NCBI GenBank assembly: GCA_026182355.1
Contig: JAPFBL010000939.1
Location: 1 to 64,000, forward strand
Source of the DNA: Hermatobates lingyangjiaoensis
Taxonomy: Eukaryota > Arthropoda > Insecta > Hemiptera > Hermatobatidae
Length of the DNA stretch: 64,000 nucleotides
Direction: 5' to 3'
Shown: positions 51,123-60,839 of the stretch, piece by piece
Layout: the number at the start of each line of letters is the position of its first letter
Numbering within the stretch: the stretch's first letter is position 1
Position numbers and translations under genes: made by a program
Notes under the pieces: generated by a model
The model's input: the letters and a program-made list of their open reading frames with translations, nothing else
Told to the model about the DNA's origin: nothing
Database searches by the model: none

Positions 51123-51819
51123 ATAAATAATTAATATAATTAATAATATTAAAGATAATATAGATAATAGTGTTTTGAATACCTAACGTTTTTAGTGAAA
51201 AATTTTGTTCCATTGTTTCCTGCTCACCAGCTGTGCATAGATGTTTATGAATGACCGTCATTTGAACAGTTTAATCTTCTATATTGTTTTAGTAATTTAA
51301 TTTGTAATAGTTCGTTAATTTTCAAATATTCCTACTTTTGTAAGTTCATTGTAATTTTTTCTAGATAGGTTCCTTCTTTTTATTCCTATTCTAATACTCC
51401 AAATCTCCTTGTTCTGGACCTGAATCCAACAAACAACCCTTCCCAATCCCATGACTCCTAATAGCTCTCTTCCTGAGTTAAATATGACGACCTGATGACT
51501 TATAAATAATATAGTAACCTCAGACAATGCAAAACTGCAAGACCATACGACCATGAATACGACTCCTTTCCCTGACAGACTAACGTCCCCAGTATTGACA
51601 AAGCCTACTGACCAAAACAAAAAAAAAAGCAGCATGATAATTTAGCAGTAGTGGGCCTCTGGTCCAGAACTGCTAATTACGACGTGCACTGTCGTGCATG
51701 GAACTCTTCGTTGGTCGTTGGATTCTAATACTCATGATTATATTTAAATTTTTCATAATGTACTTCTTTTTGTTTTTTGTTAAAAATATATGTATTTTTA
51801 AGTTCTTAATTTCCTTTGT
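51123..51819. other. No recognised gene
   Basis: A minus-strand frame of 106 codons at 51315-51635 (hydrophobic N-terminal half, FFLFWSVGFVNTGDVSLSG) is not recognised and I do not call it a gene. The rest is A/T-rich. Confidence 0.35.
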
Positions 51820-51965
51820 ATTGTAGAGCCATTGAAAAAGATTTTTGAATAAAATCGAAACGTCGGCAATGAGAGTTTGATTGGAAGTGAAAGAAACTGA
51901 CCGCATCCCGATTTATCCTTTTTATGTTACATATCTGTCCCACGGTCGACAATTTATTACTGTTT
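51820..51965 (+). mobile_element. F4b element, single arm
   Basis: From AGAGCCATTGAAAAAG through GAAACTGACCGCATCCCG to CACGGTCGACAATTTATT. It carries the hammerhead-like fold listed next. Confidence 0.75.
51828..51867 (+). ncRNA. Hammerhead-like fold with non-standard core, F4b
   Basis: Stem I GCC (51828-51830) with GGC (51865-51867). Core strand ATTGAAAAA. Stem II GATTTT (51840-51845) with AAAATC (51851-51856). GAA (51857-51859), palindrome ACGT (51860-51863), cleavage base C. The first two core bases differ from the copy at 32271 (TA against AT), while TGAAAAA is constant. Confidence 0.55.
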
Positions 51966-52045
51966 GGTAATATTATCAACAACATTTTTTGAAGGATATT
52001 TATTATTTTGTTTTTTATGATTACTTTTATTAATAAGTTAATAAT

Positions 52046-52300
52046 GTAGGGTAGCCCAGTGGCTTGTACGCTCACCTCTAGAATCGTAGATCCGTGATTT
52101 AATACCCACTCTAGCATTCGATTTATTATAGGTAATAATATCAATTATATTTATTATTATACAATAAAGACATATATTATTTTGTTTTTAATAGTTAATT
52201 TATTAATAAGTGAATAATGGAGGGTAGCCGAATGGCTTGTATGCCTCCCTCCGGAATCGTAGTTCCAGAATTGAATACCCCACTCATTATAGCTCATATT
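52046..52300 (+). mobile_element. Third tRNA-like SINE family, copies 2 and 3 in tandem
   Basis: AATGTAGGGTAGCCCAGTGG at 52045 and AATGGAGGGTAGCCGAATGG at 52215, each followed by GGAATCGTAG or GAATCGTAGATC and a B-box-like TTTAATACCCACTC or TTGAATACCCCACTC. Both have AT-rich tails. The spacing is 169 bp. Confidence 0.6.
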
Positions 52301-52649
52301 ATTAACAACATATGTTGCTATACATTCATTAAATTATTTATTGGTTAATTTATTATACTTGTTAATCTGGCAGAACTCCAAAGTTCTATAACATAAGCCC
52401 AAGAAGGCTTCAAGATTGTGTTGTATATGTGAAGTCTGTATGTTAGTGTGAGTTTTGATTTTCCGTGTCAGAGTCTTATAAAGCGTTTGTATTGCCTGTT
52501 GGTTTCCATTGGGTTTCAGCCCTGTACTACTGCAAGTTCAATTAATAAATTTTGAAAATTATTCTACCATTGTTTTTTTATTATCGTTTAAATTGATCCC
52601 CTAGCGGTTTAAAAACGTGAGCTCTTTACAGTCTTTTTCTTTGATCGCT
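52301..52649. other. No recognised gene
   Basis: AT-rich with a GC-richer patch (GTTGGTTTCCATTGGGTTTC) not recognised. Confidence 0.35.
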
Positions 52650-53495
52650 TATTCTACATGGGGAGTTCTAAATTTTGCTTAACCCAAGTGTATTTAGAGT
52701 TGGGATCTTTAACGAGTATCTGACATCGTACAGGCTCAGGATCAACGGTTTAACCTTCTCCTGAATATTTTAATACCTTGAGGCGTAGTGATAAGTTGAG
52801 TTAGTCTTGATTGTGTATTTATATGTCTTCGTTATATGTGTTATTTAGTTAAAGTGCAACTGGTAAGGGAATTTTGAGTACCTCATCAGAAATTATCTCC
52901 GCATGTTACGAGGGCTTTAGCTTGTTTATTACTCTTGGCCTAGGTACTGTTTTGCGGAGTAACTGCCAGAATTCGTGCTTAGCATTGCGTTGCTTGAAGT
53001 GCCCTCGGGTACTTCCATGTTCAATGGAGGTGGCTAAAGGGTAACTTGTCAACAAAGGCGGCCTGGCTTGACTAAGCGGTTATGGCACAAAATGCCGAGG
53101 AATGCGAGGATCAAAACGGGCTTAATGTCGTCTATCTCCGCACGTTACCTGGGCTTTAGCTTGTCTATTACTCTTGGCCTAGGTACCGTTTTGCGGAGTA
53201 ACTGCCAGAATTCGTGCTTAGCATTGCGTTGCTTGAGGTGCCCTCAGGTACTTCCATGTTCAATGGAGGTGGCTAAAGAGTAACTTGTCAACAAGGCGGC
53301 CTGGCTTGATAAGCGGTTATCGCACAAAAACGCGAGGATCAAAACGGGTTTAACCTTCTCTCTGAAGGATCATGTACTCAGATTTATTCACCTCCCAAGT
53401 AAATAAATCGAAAACTGGAGCGAGAATCGAACGCTGGATCTGCTAGTTCAGAGGTGAGCACGTTGTCAACGAGCAAACCTGCCCACCAAAGTGGA
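52650..53495 (-). mobile_element. SINE interrupted by a duplicated X-related insertion
   Basis: The SINE 3' part (52657-52763) and its tRNA part (53349-53490) lie on either side of about 585 bp. AGGATCAACGGTTTAACC at 52739 is repeated as AGGATCAAAACGGGTTTAACC near 53335, which suggests a target duplication. The insert contains two copies of a 225-bp unit (52898-53115 and 53132-53340) with TTCCATGTTCAATGGAGGTG and CTAAAGGGTAACTTGTC, related to element X at 6.4 and 16.7 kb. A 71-codon frame in the insert is not recognised. Confidence 0.7.
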
Positions 53496-53565
53496 GTTTG
53501 CAAACAAATAATTTTAGTATCTATAAATTTATTTATAAATTTAAAACTGTCATTTTACCTCCTGA

Positions 53566-53655
53566 ACGAATAAATTAAGGGACAGATAGGTTTCAAACCC
53601 AGGACTTAAACAGTTCACCGACGAATACGTTAACCACTGAACTAACCTGGCCCCA
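53566..53655 (-). mobile_element. SINE head fragment
   Basis: CGAATAAATTAAGGGACAG, GGTTTCAAACCCAGGAC (B box, minus strand) and CACTGAACTAACCTGGCCCC (A box) are present; the body is missing. Confidence 0.7.
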
Positions 53656-54146
53656 ATTCTAACATTAACAAATTAACAATTTAATCCGAAAGTTCCATTC
53701 AATATATCCTTTGTTTCATGCAGTTTTAATTAGCTTTCAATCCATTACAAGGAATAGAAGTAATTGACTTGTCAAAATACTTAACGGGAAAAGGATCGTT
53801 TATATGAAAAATGACCTCAACAATACATCACTTTTAAAAGAACTGCTACAGAAAGGTGGGGCCACGAGTGGTCTTTTTTTTTTCTTTCTTCAACATTGTC
53901 ATTCCTTTTGGATAAATCACAATAGTAAAAAGAAAGAACATTTGAAAAAGAACAAGAGTTGAATCAGCCGCTTATGTTAATCAAATGGTTGGTGAAGTCA
54001 AAACTAGTTGAAAAGAGAGTGTGTGAGATGGCCACTGTATGCAAATTAAGCTCGAAACCTTTAGATAGGATCTCTTTTAAAACCAAATGCAAGTGGGGAA
54101 CTGTCAATCATCCGATTCTTGAAACAGGCTTCCAAATAATCTAAAG

Positions 54147-54179
<33 letters not shown>
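53656..54179. other. AT-rich stretch, (TA)n at its end
   Basis: A 61-codon plus-strand frame at 53959-54144 (VCEMATVCKLSSKPLDRI) is not recognised. It ends at (TA)n 54150-54178. Confidence 0.35.
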
Positions 54180-54185
<6 letters not shown>

Positions 54186-54305
54186 AACCAAACACCCAGC
54201 GAAACCACTTAGAACACACTGCAAAAACTCACTTCAATATTTCAACGTGCCGCTATCATTAGAAGAGGTGATGTCATCCAACTGAGGACTGTATGTACTG
54301 AAATA
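54180..54305 (-). mobile_element. F5 element, decayed
   Basis: AAAACTCACTTCAATATTTC and ATTAGAAGAGGTGATG match F5 order. The core is changed beyond CTGATGA. Confidence 0.55.
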
Positions 54306-54327
54306 TATATATATTTATATATATATA

Positions 54328-54542
54328 TAGTTCAATATAGACAAATAAACATAGAGAAATCAAAAGAACACACTTACAGTCTCTAATTTTCGGTTTGAAC
54401 CGTCTTCAGGAGAGATAAGAGAGGGAAACCAAGCGCACTGGTACAGAGACGGTTGGAGACCGTGTTTTTAATTTCTCTACGTTTCTTTATGTACATTGAA
54501 CTGTATTTGTCCATTTTGGATCGTATTTTCATCGAAAAGATG
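54328..54542. mobile_element. F2 fold-back element
   Basis: The left arm TTCAATATAGACAAATAAAC carries an intact minus-strand HHR at 54380-54413: TCTC/GAGA, CTGAAGA, extra C, GGTT/AACC, GAA, AATT, cleavage base A. The right arm is only the outer end (TTTCTCTACGTTTCTTTATG). Confidence 0.8.
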
Positions 54543-54554
54543 TAAATATATATA

Positions 54555-54840
54555 CAAAACTATAGTTTATCGGGACTCCGTCAGTTCTTCAGGTTCAAAT
54601 TAAACTCTCATTGTCAACGTTTCGGTTTTTATTTAAAACCTTATTTATAGGCAGAAGTATAGATTTTATACTTCCTTTTACTTTTTAGAAGTATAAATTT
54701 TTACTTCTGCCTATGAAAAAGGGTTTAGAAAAAAACCGAAACGATGGCAATGAGAGTTTAATTTGAACCTGAAGAACTGACCGAGTCCAGATAATTTATA
54801 GTTTTGTTTCTATTCCACGGTCGATACTTTTATCAATATA
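54555..54840. mobile_element. F4 fold-back element
   Basis: The left arm CAAAACTATAGTTTATCGGG to TTCTTCAGGTTCAAATTAAAC and the right arm from GTATAAATTTTTACTTCTGC to TCCACGGTCGATACTTTTATC. The plus-strand fold at 54709-54748 has GCC/GGC, TATGAAAAA, GGTTT/AAACC, GAA, ACGA (palindrome lost), T. Confidence 0.8.
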
Positions 54841-54844
54841 TATA

Positions 54845-55232
54845 TAATATAAGCAAGGATTGTGAGTTAGCTTACATTGGACAGACAGGAAAAAGAATGG
54901 ACACAAGGATAAAGCAACATCAGTATTCTATCAGAAGACAAGATGATAAAAGTTACTTGTTCTTACACATTAGAGACAAAAATCACTTAATTAATTGGGA
55001 AGAAGCAAAGGAGTTGGTATTTATGTCATGTGAAAGAAGAAGAAACATTGTTGAAAGCGCCCTCATAAAAGGCATTTCTAAGAGCTTAGTCAACACTAGT
55101 ACAGTCCTTTTTAAATTAGATGAATTTCTAATTGAAGGAATCGTTAAACAAATCAAGACTATTTCAACTGTAATAGGGAAAAATACTGTCAATGATGCCA
55201 ATCTTAATCCAACTTTAAATCAAAATTCATAA
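54845..55232 (+). pseudogene. PLE GIY-YIG endonuclease domain, complete, 5'-truncated element
   Basis: Directly after (TA)n the frame reads KDCELAYIGQTGKRMDTRIK, the catalytic Y-I-G-Q-T-G and R-x-x-x-H region, then LFLHIRDKNHLINWEEAKEL, RRRNIVESALIKG (catalytic glutamate in E-S-A-L-I), and ends NDANLNPTLNQNS at TAA 55230-55232. No inner stop in about 128 codons. The domain makes the nick used by Penelope-like reverse transcriptase. The RT itself is lost at the (TA)n junction, so the gene cannot work alone. Copy 17078-17345 is a shorter sister; 2638-2950 is a diverged one. Confidence 0.85.
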
Positions 55233-55328
55233 CCTGCCTACAACTTGTATTCACTTGCTCTCTGACGACGTGAAAACAAAAGGCCTCAGACCGACTATCT
55301 TCATTCATTTGTGGTGTGTTACCTATAT
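55233..55328 (+). mobile_element. F3 3' end following the PLE frame
   Basis: ACAACTTGTATTCACTTGCT, CTGACGACGTGAAAAC, AGGCCTCAGA. GAA is AAA here and stem I is AGACC against GCTCT, so the hammerhead is decayed. It ends GTGGTGTGTTACC before (TA)n. Confidence 0.8.
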
Positions 55329-55336
55329 ATATATAT

Positions 55337-55488
55337 ATAAAGATTTCACATAATCACGTGAAATAACAATCAATAATCAAGCCAGAATAAGAAAATGGGA
55401 AAACAAGACTACTCTGACGAAGACCGCTTGTTACGGTTGAAAGATCTTAGTCTTGTTTTCCCATTTTTTTATTGTGGTTTGATCATTT
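55337..55488. mobile_element. F1 fold-back, left arm shortened
   Basis: AAAGATTTCACATAATCACG to GGGAAAACAAGACTA joins ACTCTGACGAAGACCGC of the right arm. The hammerhead is intact on the plus strand (CTGACGA near 55417, AGATCT, TAGTC), with ACT left for stem I. Confidence 0.85.
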
Positions 55489-55495
55489 ATATATA

Positions 55496-55543
<48 letters not shown>

Positions 55544-55549
55544 ATAATA

Positions 55550-55735
55550 TAGGAGTTCGAGATTAACAAAGAACAACACACAAAGTAGGGAAACACACAT
55601 ACAGACTCAAATTTTCGGGTAATCCGTCTTCAGGAGAAAAGAAAGTTTCCCTACTTTGTGTGTTGTTCTTTGTTAATCTCGAACTCCTATTTGTGTCCAG
55701 TTTGGATCGTATTTCGTTTTATCAGTGAATATATA
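55550..55735. mobile_element. F6 fold-back element
   Basis: AGGAGTTCGAGATTAACAAA to AGTAGGGAAACACAC on the left; GTTTCCCTACTTTGTGTG to TTAATCTCGAACTCCTATT on the right, followed by GTATTTCGTTTTATCAGTG as at 32580. Confidence 0.85.
55606..55636 (-). ncRNA. Hammerhead ribozyme motif, F6
   Basis: Minus strand: stem I CTC/GAG, CTGAAGA, extra C, two-pair stem II (GG/CC) with ATTAC between, one extra C, GAA, palindrome AATT, cleavage base T. Stem II is weaker than in the other families. Confidence 0.6.
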
Positions 55736-56239
55736 TATTATAATATATATATTATATATATATATTGATAGTAGGAATATTTTATCTAAATTATGTTATG
55801 GGCTGACTTATAATATATACTTATATACTGAATTATAATATATACTTATAATAATCGAATTATATAATTCAAGTTATGAAAACATATGCTTGGTATCGAA
55901 AACTACGCTCTTTTCTTTACTTATTTCTGGAATAAGGATGCATTTCTAGTGTTAAGCTATCTTCAAGTGAATAACAATATAATTTAGAATAAGAAAAATT
56001 AAATATCACAAGGGTACAGTTGTATATGGATTTTAGAAATACTTACGTGGGATATGACCCAAAATCAGTTAAGAACTACTAGTTTTAAATGAAGATAGAA
56101 GGTTCTAGGGAGTTTTAGTTGCGTGACGTCAGAGGCGCCAGACAAATTCTCCCTCTTACCCAAACCCAACTGCTTTTCACCCACCATTAAATCTTCCCTT
56201 TTTCCAACCCCCAAGTGAATTCTTCAAGTGACAGTAGTT
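55736..56239. other. AT-rich then GC-richer DNA, no gene seen
   Basis: 56110-56240 is C-rich (AACCCAACTGCTTTTCACCC) and not recognised. Confidence 0.4.
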
Positions 56240-56815
56240 TGTCTATTTCAAGCAACATAACCGCACCCCTGCTTGAGAACTAGACAATTATGGTTGGTAT
56301 ACCTGTTTTTTTTTTTTTTTTTTTTTACTAATTGGTGACAACAGAGTAAGTATTAGCAAAAAAAAACAAGCAAAAATAATAAGTAGTTAAATTATTTTTT
56401 TTTCTTTTTTTATGGATAACTATTTTCAATTTGAGATGAATATTAATCTTTAAAAACACAAGTATAGAAGAGAAATGAAATCTATTCAAGTGGAAGAGCT
56501 AAATAGAAAGACAAGGAGAAAGAGAAGAAAAGAGAGAGAGAGAAAGAGAGAGATGGGAGAGAAAAGATGGATTGAAAATTTGCTGATATATATATATATA
56601 TATAATTAGAGTTACAGCTAGAGAACACAAGAAAGAGGACTAACACTCAACGAATCTCGATCATTTCGGTGTTTTGCCGTAATCAGGAGAGAAGATACTT
56701 ACACTGTTGTCATTTAAGTGATTTTTTACCATTAGTAAAAAAAAGAAGGTATACCAACCATAATTGTCTAGTTCTCAAGGGGGTGCGGTTATGTTGCTTG
56801 AGATAAAAAGAGGTG
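56240..56815. mobile_element. Fold-back of another PLE-type family with (TA)n in its loop
   Basis: AGCAACATAACCGCACCCC to AATTATGGTTGGTATACC, poly(T) and ACTAATGGTGACAACAG-like sequence (56250-56345) is mirrored at 56700-56805. The loop holds (TA)n at about 56585-56603 and, on the minus strand near 56650-56695, CTCTC, CTGATTA, CGG/CCG, GAA, C, GAG: a hammerhead-like motif with one core change. Confidence 0.65.
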
Positions 56816-56898
56816 GTTAGAGGTGGAGAGAAAATAAAAAGGAGAAGGAATGAAGGAACGGAGACGTAAATGCGTCCACTGCCCGATACAAACAACTT

Positions 56899-56936
<38 letters not shown>

Positions 56937-56942
<6 letters not shown>

Positions 56943-57092
56943 ATTTCACATAAACATGTGAAATAACAATCAATGATCAAATCACAATATGAAAAGGGAA
57001 AACAGGACTAAGATCTTTCTGAAGAAGACTGCTTGTTATGGTTGAACGATCTAGTCTTGTTTTCCCTTTTCATATTGTTGTTTGATCTTTGA
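56937..57092. mobile_element. F1 fold-back, core deleted
   Basis: The left arm AAAGATTTCACATAAACATG to AGATCTTTC, then CTGAAGAAGACTGCTTG and the right arm to TTGTTTGATC. Stem III is eroded (GAACGATCT). Confidence 0.8.
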
Positions 57093-57104
57093 TTTATATA
57101 AATA

Positions 57105-57562
57105 TATGCAAAACTAAAGTTTATCGGGACTCGGTCAGTTCTTCTGGTTCAAATTAAATTATCATTGTCAACCTTCTTCATAGCAGAAGTGTAAATTTTG
57201 AAACAGAAAAACTAACTATACATTGCAAATTATTTTACAAAGAAAAATAGTATGAGGATTTTAACAACAACTGTAGTCAGAATGAACACGTGACACTGAA
57301 CTGTGTCACGTTCAGTGTCACGTGTTAATTCAGACTACAGTTGTTAAAATCCACACACTATTTTTCATTGTAAAATAATTTGTAATGTAATACTTAGTTT
57401 TTATGTTTCAAAATTTATACTTCTGCCTATGAAAAAGGTTTTAAATAAAAATTGAAACTTTGGCAATGAGAGTTTAATTTGAACCTGAAGAACTGACCGA
57501 GTCCCGATAAACTTAAGTTTTGTTTCTATTCTACGTTCGATACTTTTATCAATATATATATA
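57105..57562. mobile_element. F4 fold-back element, long arms
   Basis: Left arm from CAAAACTAAAGTTTATCGGG; arms meet at CGTGACACTGAACTGTGTCACG (57282-57303 region). The inner part GACTACAGTTGTTAAAATCC also occurs at 10303. The plus-strand fold at 57425-57464 has GCC/GGC and TATGAAAAA, but TTGAAACTTT shows stem II and III decay. Confidence 0.8.
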
Positions 57563-57571
57563 TATATATAT

Positions 57572-57712
57572 ATAAAGCTTTCACATAAACACGTGAAATA
57601 ACAATCAATGATCAATCCACAATAAGATCTTTCAACAACCCAGAGTTGGGTTTTTGACACTGACGAAGACCGCTTGTTATGGTTGAAAGATCTTAGTCTT
57701 GTTTTCCCGTAT
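57572..57712. mobile_element. F1 fold-back, left arm with internal deletion
   Basis: AAGCTTTCACATAAACACG, then ATCAATCCACAATAAG joins AGATCTTTCAACAACCC. The right arm has GACACTGACGAAGACCGC to AGATCTTAGTCTTG, then (TA)n instead of the outer end. Confidence 0.8.
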
Positions 57713-57779
57713 ATATATATATATATATATATATATAACTTTTTGACTGGTGTGAGTCTCAAGCTAACAGTTTTGATTA

Positions 57780-58140
57780 TTGGTTCATATATTTTTTTTT
57801 AAATTCACCGAAGAGGTTCTTGAGGATTTCGTTTATAAACATAGAACTCCTGATTATAAGCCGACGTTTTACCAAAAGTTGTTTGGCATTTTCAAGGCTA
57901 AAAAACAATATATTAACGACAGAAGTAAAGCAAGATAAATAGATCCATGGATACCAACCAACAGAAAACAAACCAAACAAACGAAAAATTCAGTAACAAG
58001 AGAACCACAAAAGGGTCATAAAATACCTAGTAAAGAAACGTTGGCTTATAATTAGGAGTTGTACTCGTATGTTTATGTCCGAAATCCTCAAGAAATCCTT
58101 CGGTAAATTTGAAGTATCAGTGGTCGAGAAGCTATATCAA
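57780..58140. repeat. Inverted repeat of unknown family
   Basis: AAATTCACCGAAGAGGTTCT, GAGGATTTCGTTTATAAAC and CTGATTATAAGCCGACGTTT (57797-57872) are mirrored by AAACGTTGGCTTATAATTAG, GTATGTTTATGTCCGAAATCC and TCCTTCGGTAAATTTG (58035-58110). ATCAGGAGTTC/GAACTCCTGAT is inside each arm; no full hammerhead is seen. Confidence 0.65.
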
Positions 58141-58974
58141 TATATTTTTTTTTATTTCTCTTTATAATTATTATAATTAGATTATAAAATTATAATTGTT
58201 TGGTTATATTAAATTATAACAAAATCCATGTATTGTTTCACGTCTTTAATAGAAGTGGTTGTAATAAAATTTAAAAATTTTAAATTTTTATAATAGTAAA
58301 AGAAACTATTATTTTATAACTACAATTTTTTACTTTTTTTTTTTTTAAAAAAAGTAAACTTTATTTTGATGTACTAGAAGTTAGTTTGCTAGTCTAATTT
58401 TAAATCTAGCTTACTTTCGCTTTTCAATTACTTTCCTTTTTCAACTTCACGAGTTCATTATTGTTTCGTGTTCCTTGCTTTTTGAGGTCACATACTTTAC
58501 TTCGATTTGATTAAAGGAAATCAAAAATTAGGGTTTAATTTGAGATTGAATACGTTGCGCGGTTTTTTTTCCCTCTCATTCTTCTTTCTTTCCAGAGTAA
58601 TTTTTTTTCTCTCTCTCTCTCAAAGAAGGAGTCTCCTTTCCTCTTATGCAGGATTGAATTGCATTTGATTATAGCGTGTTTGTGTTTGTTTTTTTTTTTT
58701 TTTTTAATTTTCAAAGATCGTGCCTTACTAGTCTAGATCGTGTATAGGAGTAAGAAAGAGATGGAAACCCTCTAATTCAACAAGGAAACGATGGAATCAT
58801 TATTAGTTCAAAGTGTAGGGTAAAATCATTGACCTCATTCTACAAAATGACATCTCTTTTTTTTTTTTTTTGGCTATAAATCTCTTAAATAAACAAGAAA
58901 AATTACTTTTTTTAAATGTCATTAACAATTAATAAAATTCATGCATTTCATCATTACCACAGAGGTTAGTATTA
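58141..58974. other. AT-rich stretch with homopolymers, no gene seen
   Basis: T runs at 58329, 58569, 58690 and 58857 and a (CT)n run at 58609. No frame recognised. Confidence 0.4.
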
Positions 58975-59080
58975 TTAATATTACAAATATAATATACCGT
59001 TTCTTGTTGAAGATGGGTGACAGTAGAAACCGGTCCGAGAGCTACAGCAGCAGTAAGACGGTATATTATATTTCTAATAT
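58950..59080. mobile_element. F8-like fold-back, short
   Basis: ACCACAGAGGTTAGTATTAT then ATTACAAATATAATATACCG; the right side GACGGTATATTATATTTC mirrors it. Plus strand 59007-59045: GTTGAAGA, TGGGTGACAGTA, GAA, palindrome ACCGGT, C, CGAG: a hammerhead-like order with altered core. Confidence 0.55.
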
Positions 59081-59099
59081 TTATAATTAATAAAATGTT

Positions 59100-59215
59100 C
59101 ACTTCGTATGTTTATTTATTTCTTTTCGAATTACTTTATTATTTATTACTCTATTTCGATATCCTTGTCATCAGCAGGATAGATTTGAGTCGCTTCAAAG
59201 ACAGATAACCATTTA
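59100..59215 (-). mobile_element. F5-like fragment
   Basis: TATTTCGATATCCTTGTCAT with CAGCAGGATAG keeps the F5 order (GAA, ATAT, minus strand ATGACAAGGATATCGAAAT). Confidence 0.5.
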
Positions 59216-59243
59216 TTTTACACATATCTTTTTTTTGTGAATG

Positions 59244-59285
<42 letters not shown>

Positions 59286-59290
<5 letters not shown>

Positions 59291-59398
59291 TATATCACAT
59301 AAACACGTGAAATAACAATCAATCAGTTGGGGTTTTTGACTCTGATTGTTACGGTTGAAAGATCTTAGTCTTGTTTTCCCATTTCATATTGTGGTTTG

Positions 59399-59403
<5 letters not shown>
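59286..59403. mobile_element. F1 fold-back, shortened
   Basis: TATCACATAAACACGTGAAA then CAGTTGGGGTTTTTGACTC; the CTGACGA core is deleted to CTGATTGTTACGG. The outer right end TGTGGTTTGATCAT is kept. Confidence 0.8.
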
Positions 59404-59439
<36 letters not shown>

Positions 59440-59636
59440 TGTAGTAGCTCTCAGACGAGGCAGTTTAGAAGACCTCAGAGATTATTTTTCTTCATTTTGA
59501 TTCTTCTCTACGGCATTTTGTCTCATATACATATCTTAGGTACATGTATATATATCAGATTAAATTTTTAGGTCTATTGTTTTTTCAATTAATTTCTTAG
59601 ATACCGTTTCCAAAAACCATATTTTGGTTTGATAAT

Positions 59637-59676
<40 letters not shown>

Positions 59677-59683
59677 AGTTTAA
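59404..59683. other. (TA)n tracts with unrecognised sequence
   Basis: (TA)n at 59404-59434 and 59639-59671. CTCTCAGACGAGGCAGTTTA between them is not assigned. Confidence 0.4.
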
Positions 59684-59825
59684 AATTGAAGATAGGTAGC
59701 ACACAAAGTAAAGAAACACACTTACAAACTCAAATTTTCGGGCAATCCGTCTTCAAGAGAAAAAAGAAAGGGAGACCAAGCACGTTGTAGACGCAATGGC
59801 TAGTAACTGACACGGCATTATCAAA
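59684..59825 (-). mobile_element. F6 element, single arm
   Basis: AAAATTGAAGATAGGTAGC, CACACAAAGTAAAGAAACAC, TCAAATTTTCGGGCAATCCG and TCTTCAAGAG. The core reads CTTGAAGA on the minus strand (one change). Confidence 0.65.
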
Positions 59826-59849
59826 TATATATATATATATATATATATA

Positions 59850-60003
59850 CTTTAGTCACCGCTCTACATTTTTGCGACACTCTTAGTCTCTTGATGACGA
59901 AGTTGGTTGAAATATAGATGTAAGTTATTCATTCTTGAAAAATTTTCCAATTTAGGCCCACATGTATTAACGAAGAACTGTTCCCCAAATATACGAATAT
60001 ATA
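59850..60003. mobile_element. F5-like arm joined to a PLE N-terminal piece
   Basis: CTCTTGATGACGAAGTTGG then TTGAAATATAGATGTAAG resembles F5. From about 59950 the frame reads PTCINEELFPKYTN and runs into (TA)n at the codon after N, the same break point as at 4160, 4858, 43660 and 63220. Confidence 0.6.
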
Positions 60004-60057
60004 TATATATATATATTATTTAATTAATTTTTATTATTATTATTTAATATTTATATA

Positions 60058-60165
60058 TTTAAATAAAACCGAAACGTTGGCAACGAGAGTTTAATTTTTT
60101 ATGCTGGAAAATTGACCGAACTCCGATTAGAGAACACACCTATTCTATCAAACGGTCGATATATT
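60058..60165 (+). mobile_element. F4 fragment
   Basis: TAAATAAAACCGAAACGTTG then GCAACGAGAGTTTAATTT and GACCGAACTCCGATTAG. It starts inside stem II; the left half is replaced by (TA)n/AT-rich DNA. Confidence 0.65.
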
Positions 60166-60181
60166 ATTGAATCTGTTATAT

Positions 60182-60224
<43 letters not shown>

Positions 60225-60228
<4 letters not shown>

Positions 60229-60340
60229 CCAATTAAACGAAGGTAGCATACAGAGAGTTAAAGGATTTCTATATTTCGACGAAATTCGTCATCAAGAGGC
60301 GAAGAGTCCCGCAGGAAGGTAGAGCGGCGACTACCTTCGT
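60225..60340 (-). mobile_element. F5 element, decayed
   Basis: GGATTTCTATATTTCGACGA, TTCGTCATCAAGAGGCG and GAGTCCCGCAGGAAGG. The minus-strand core is TTGATGA in place of CTGATGA. Confidence 0.6.
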
Positions 60341-60429
60341 CCAATTCAGTCCAATTAGTCCCACATTTTAATTTTAATTTGTGTAATTTAAAGTTAATTT
60401 AAAGTTTTTTGTTAGTTAAAATTAAAATG

Positions 60430-60615
60430 AAAAAAAAAAAACTAAGGTCTTTTAACCGTATCAAGCAGTCTTTGTCAGAGTGAAAAGACCCAACTGACGG
60501 GATTTTGACTCAAACCCAAACGAAACGAAACCCAAAATGAGTTGTTTTATCATTGATGAAGACCGCTTGATACGGTTGAAAGATTTTAGTCTTTTTTAGA
60601 CTAAAGGATTTTTTA
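60430..60615. mobile_element. F1-related fold-back, diverged
   Basis: AACTAAGGTCTTTTAACCGT, ATCAAGCAGTCTTTGTCAG on the left; GATGAAGACCGCTTGATACG, GAAAGATTTTAGTC on the right. The stem III palindrome is AGATTT, so broken. Confidence 0.7.
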
Positions 60616-60649
60616 AGACTAAAAAGTATTTTTTTTTTATACAAGGTAA

Positions 60650-60765
60650 CACAGTTGGACAGACATAACTAAATTTAATATTTTGACAACCGTCGTTGTC
60701 GGGAGAAAAAAATGACCGATTGTGACGCTAGGTGCTGATCATGAACATAAGTAGCTACTTTTACA
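60650..60765 (-). mobile_element. F5-like fragment
   Basis: AATTTAATATTTTGACAACC, GTCGTTGTCGGGAG keeps F5 order with many changes. Confidence 0.5.
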
Positions 60766-60839
60766 CTGACTCAACAACATTATGTTTTCTATTAAGCATT
60801 CCATTCTAAGCTTATTTATTATAAACCACAAATTTTATA

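Noticed and set aside
51315..51635. Hydrophobic minus-strand frame of 106 codons as a membrane protein gene
   Set aside because: No recognisable family, no promoter or exon context, and T-rich antisense DNA often gives hydrophobic frames by chance.
10661..59571. Many frames containing IYIYIY runs
   Set aside because: They are translations of (TA)n tracts; only the parts with PLE motifs next to them are kept.
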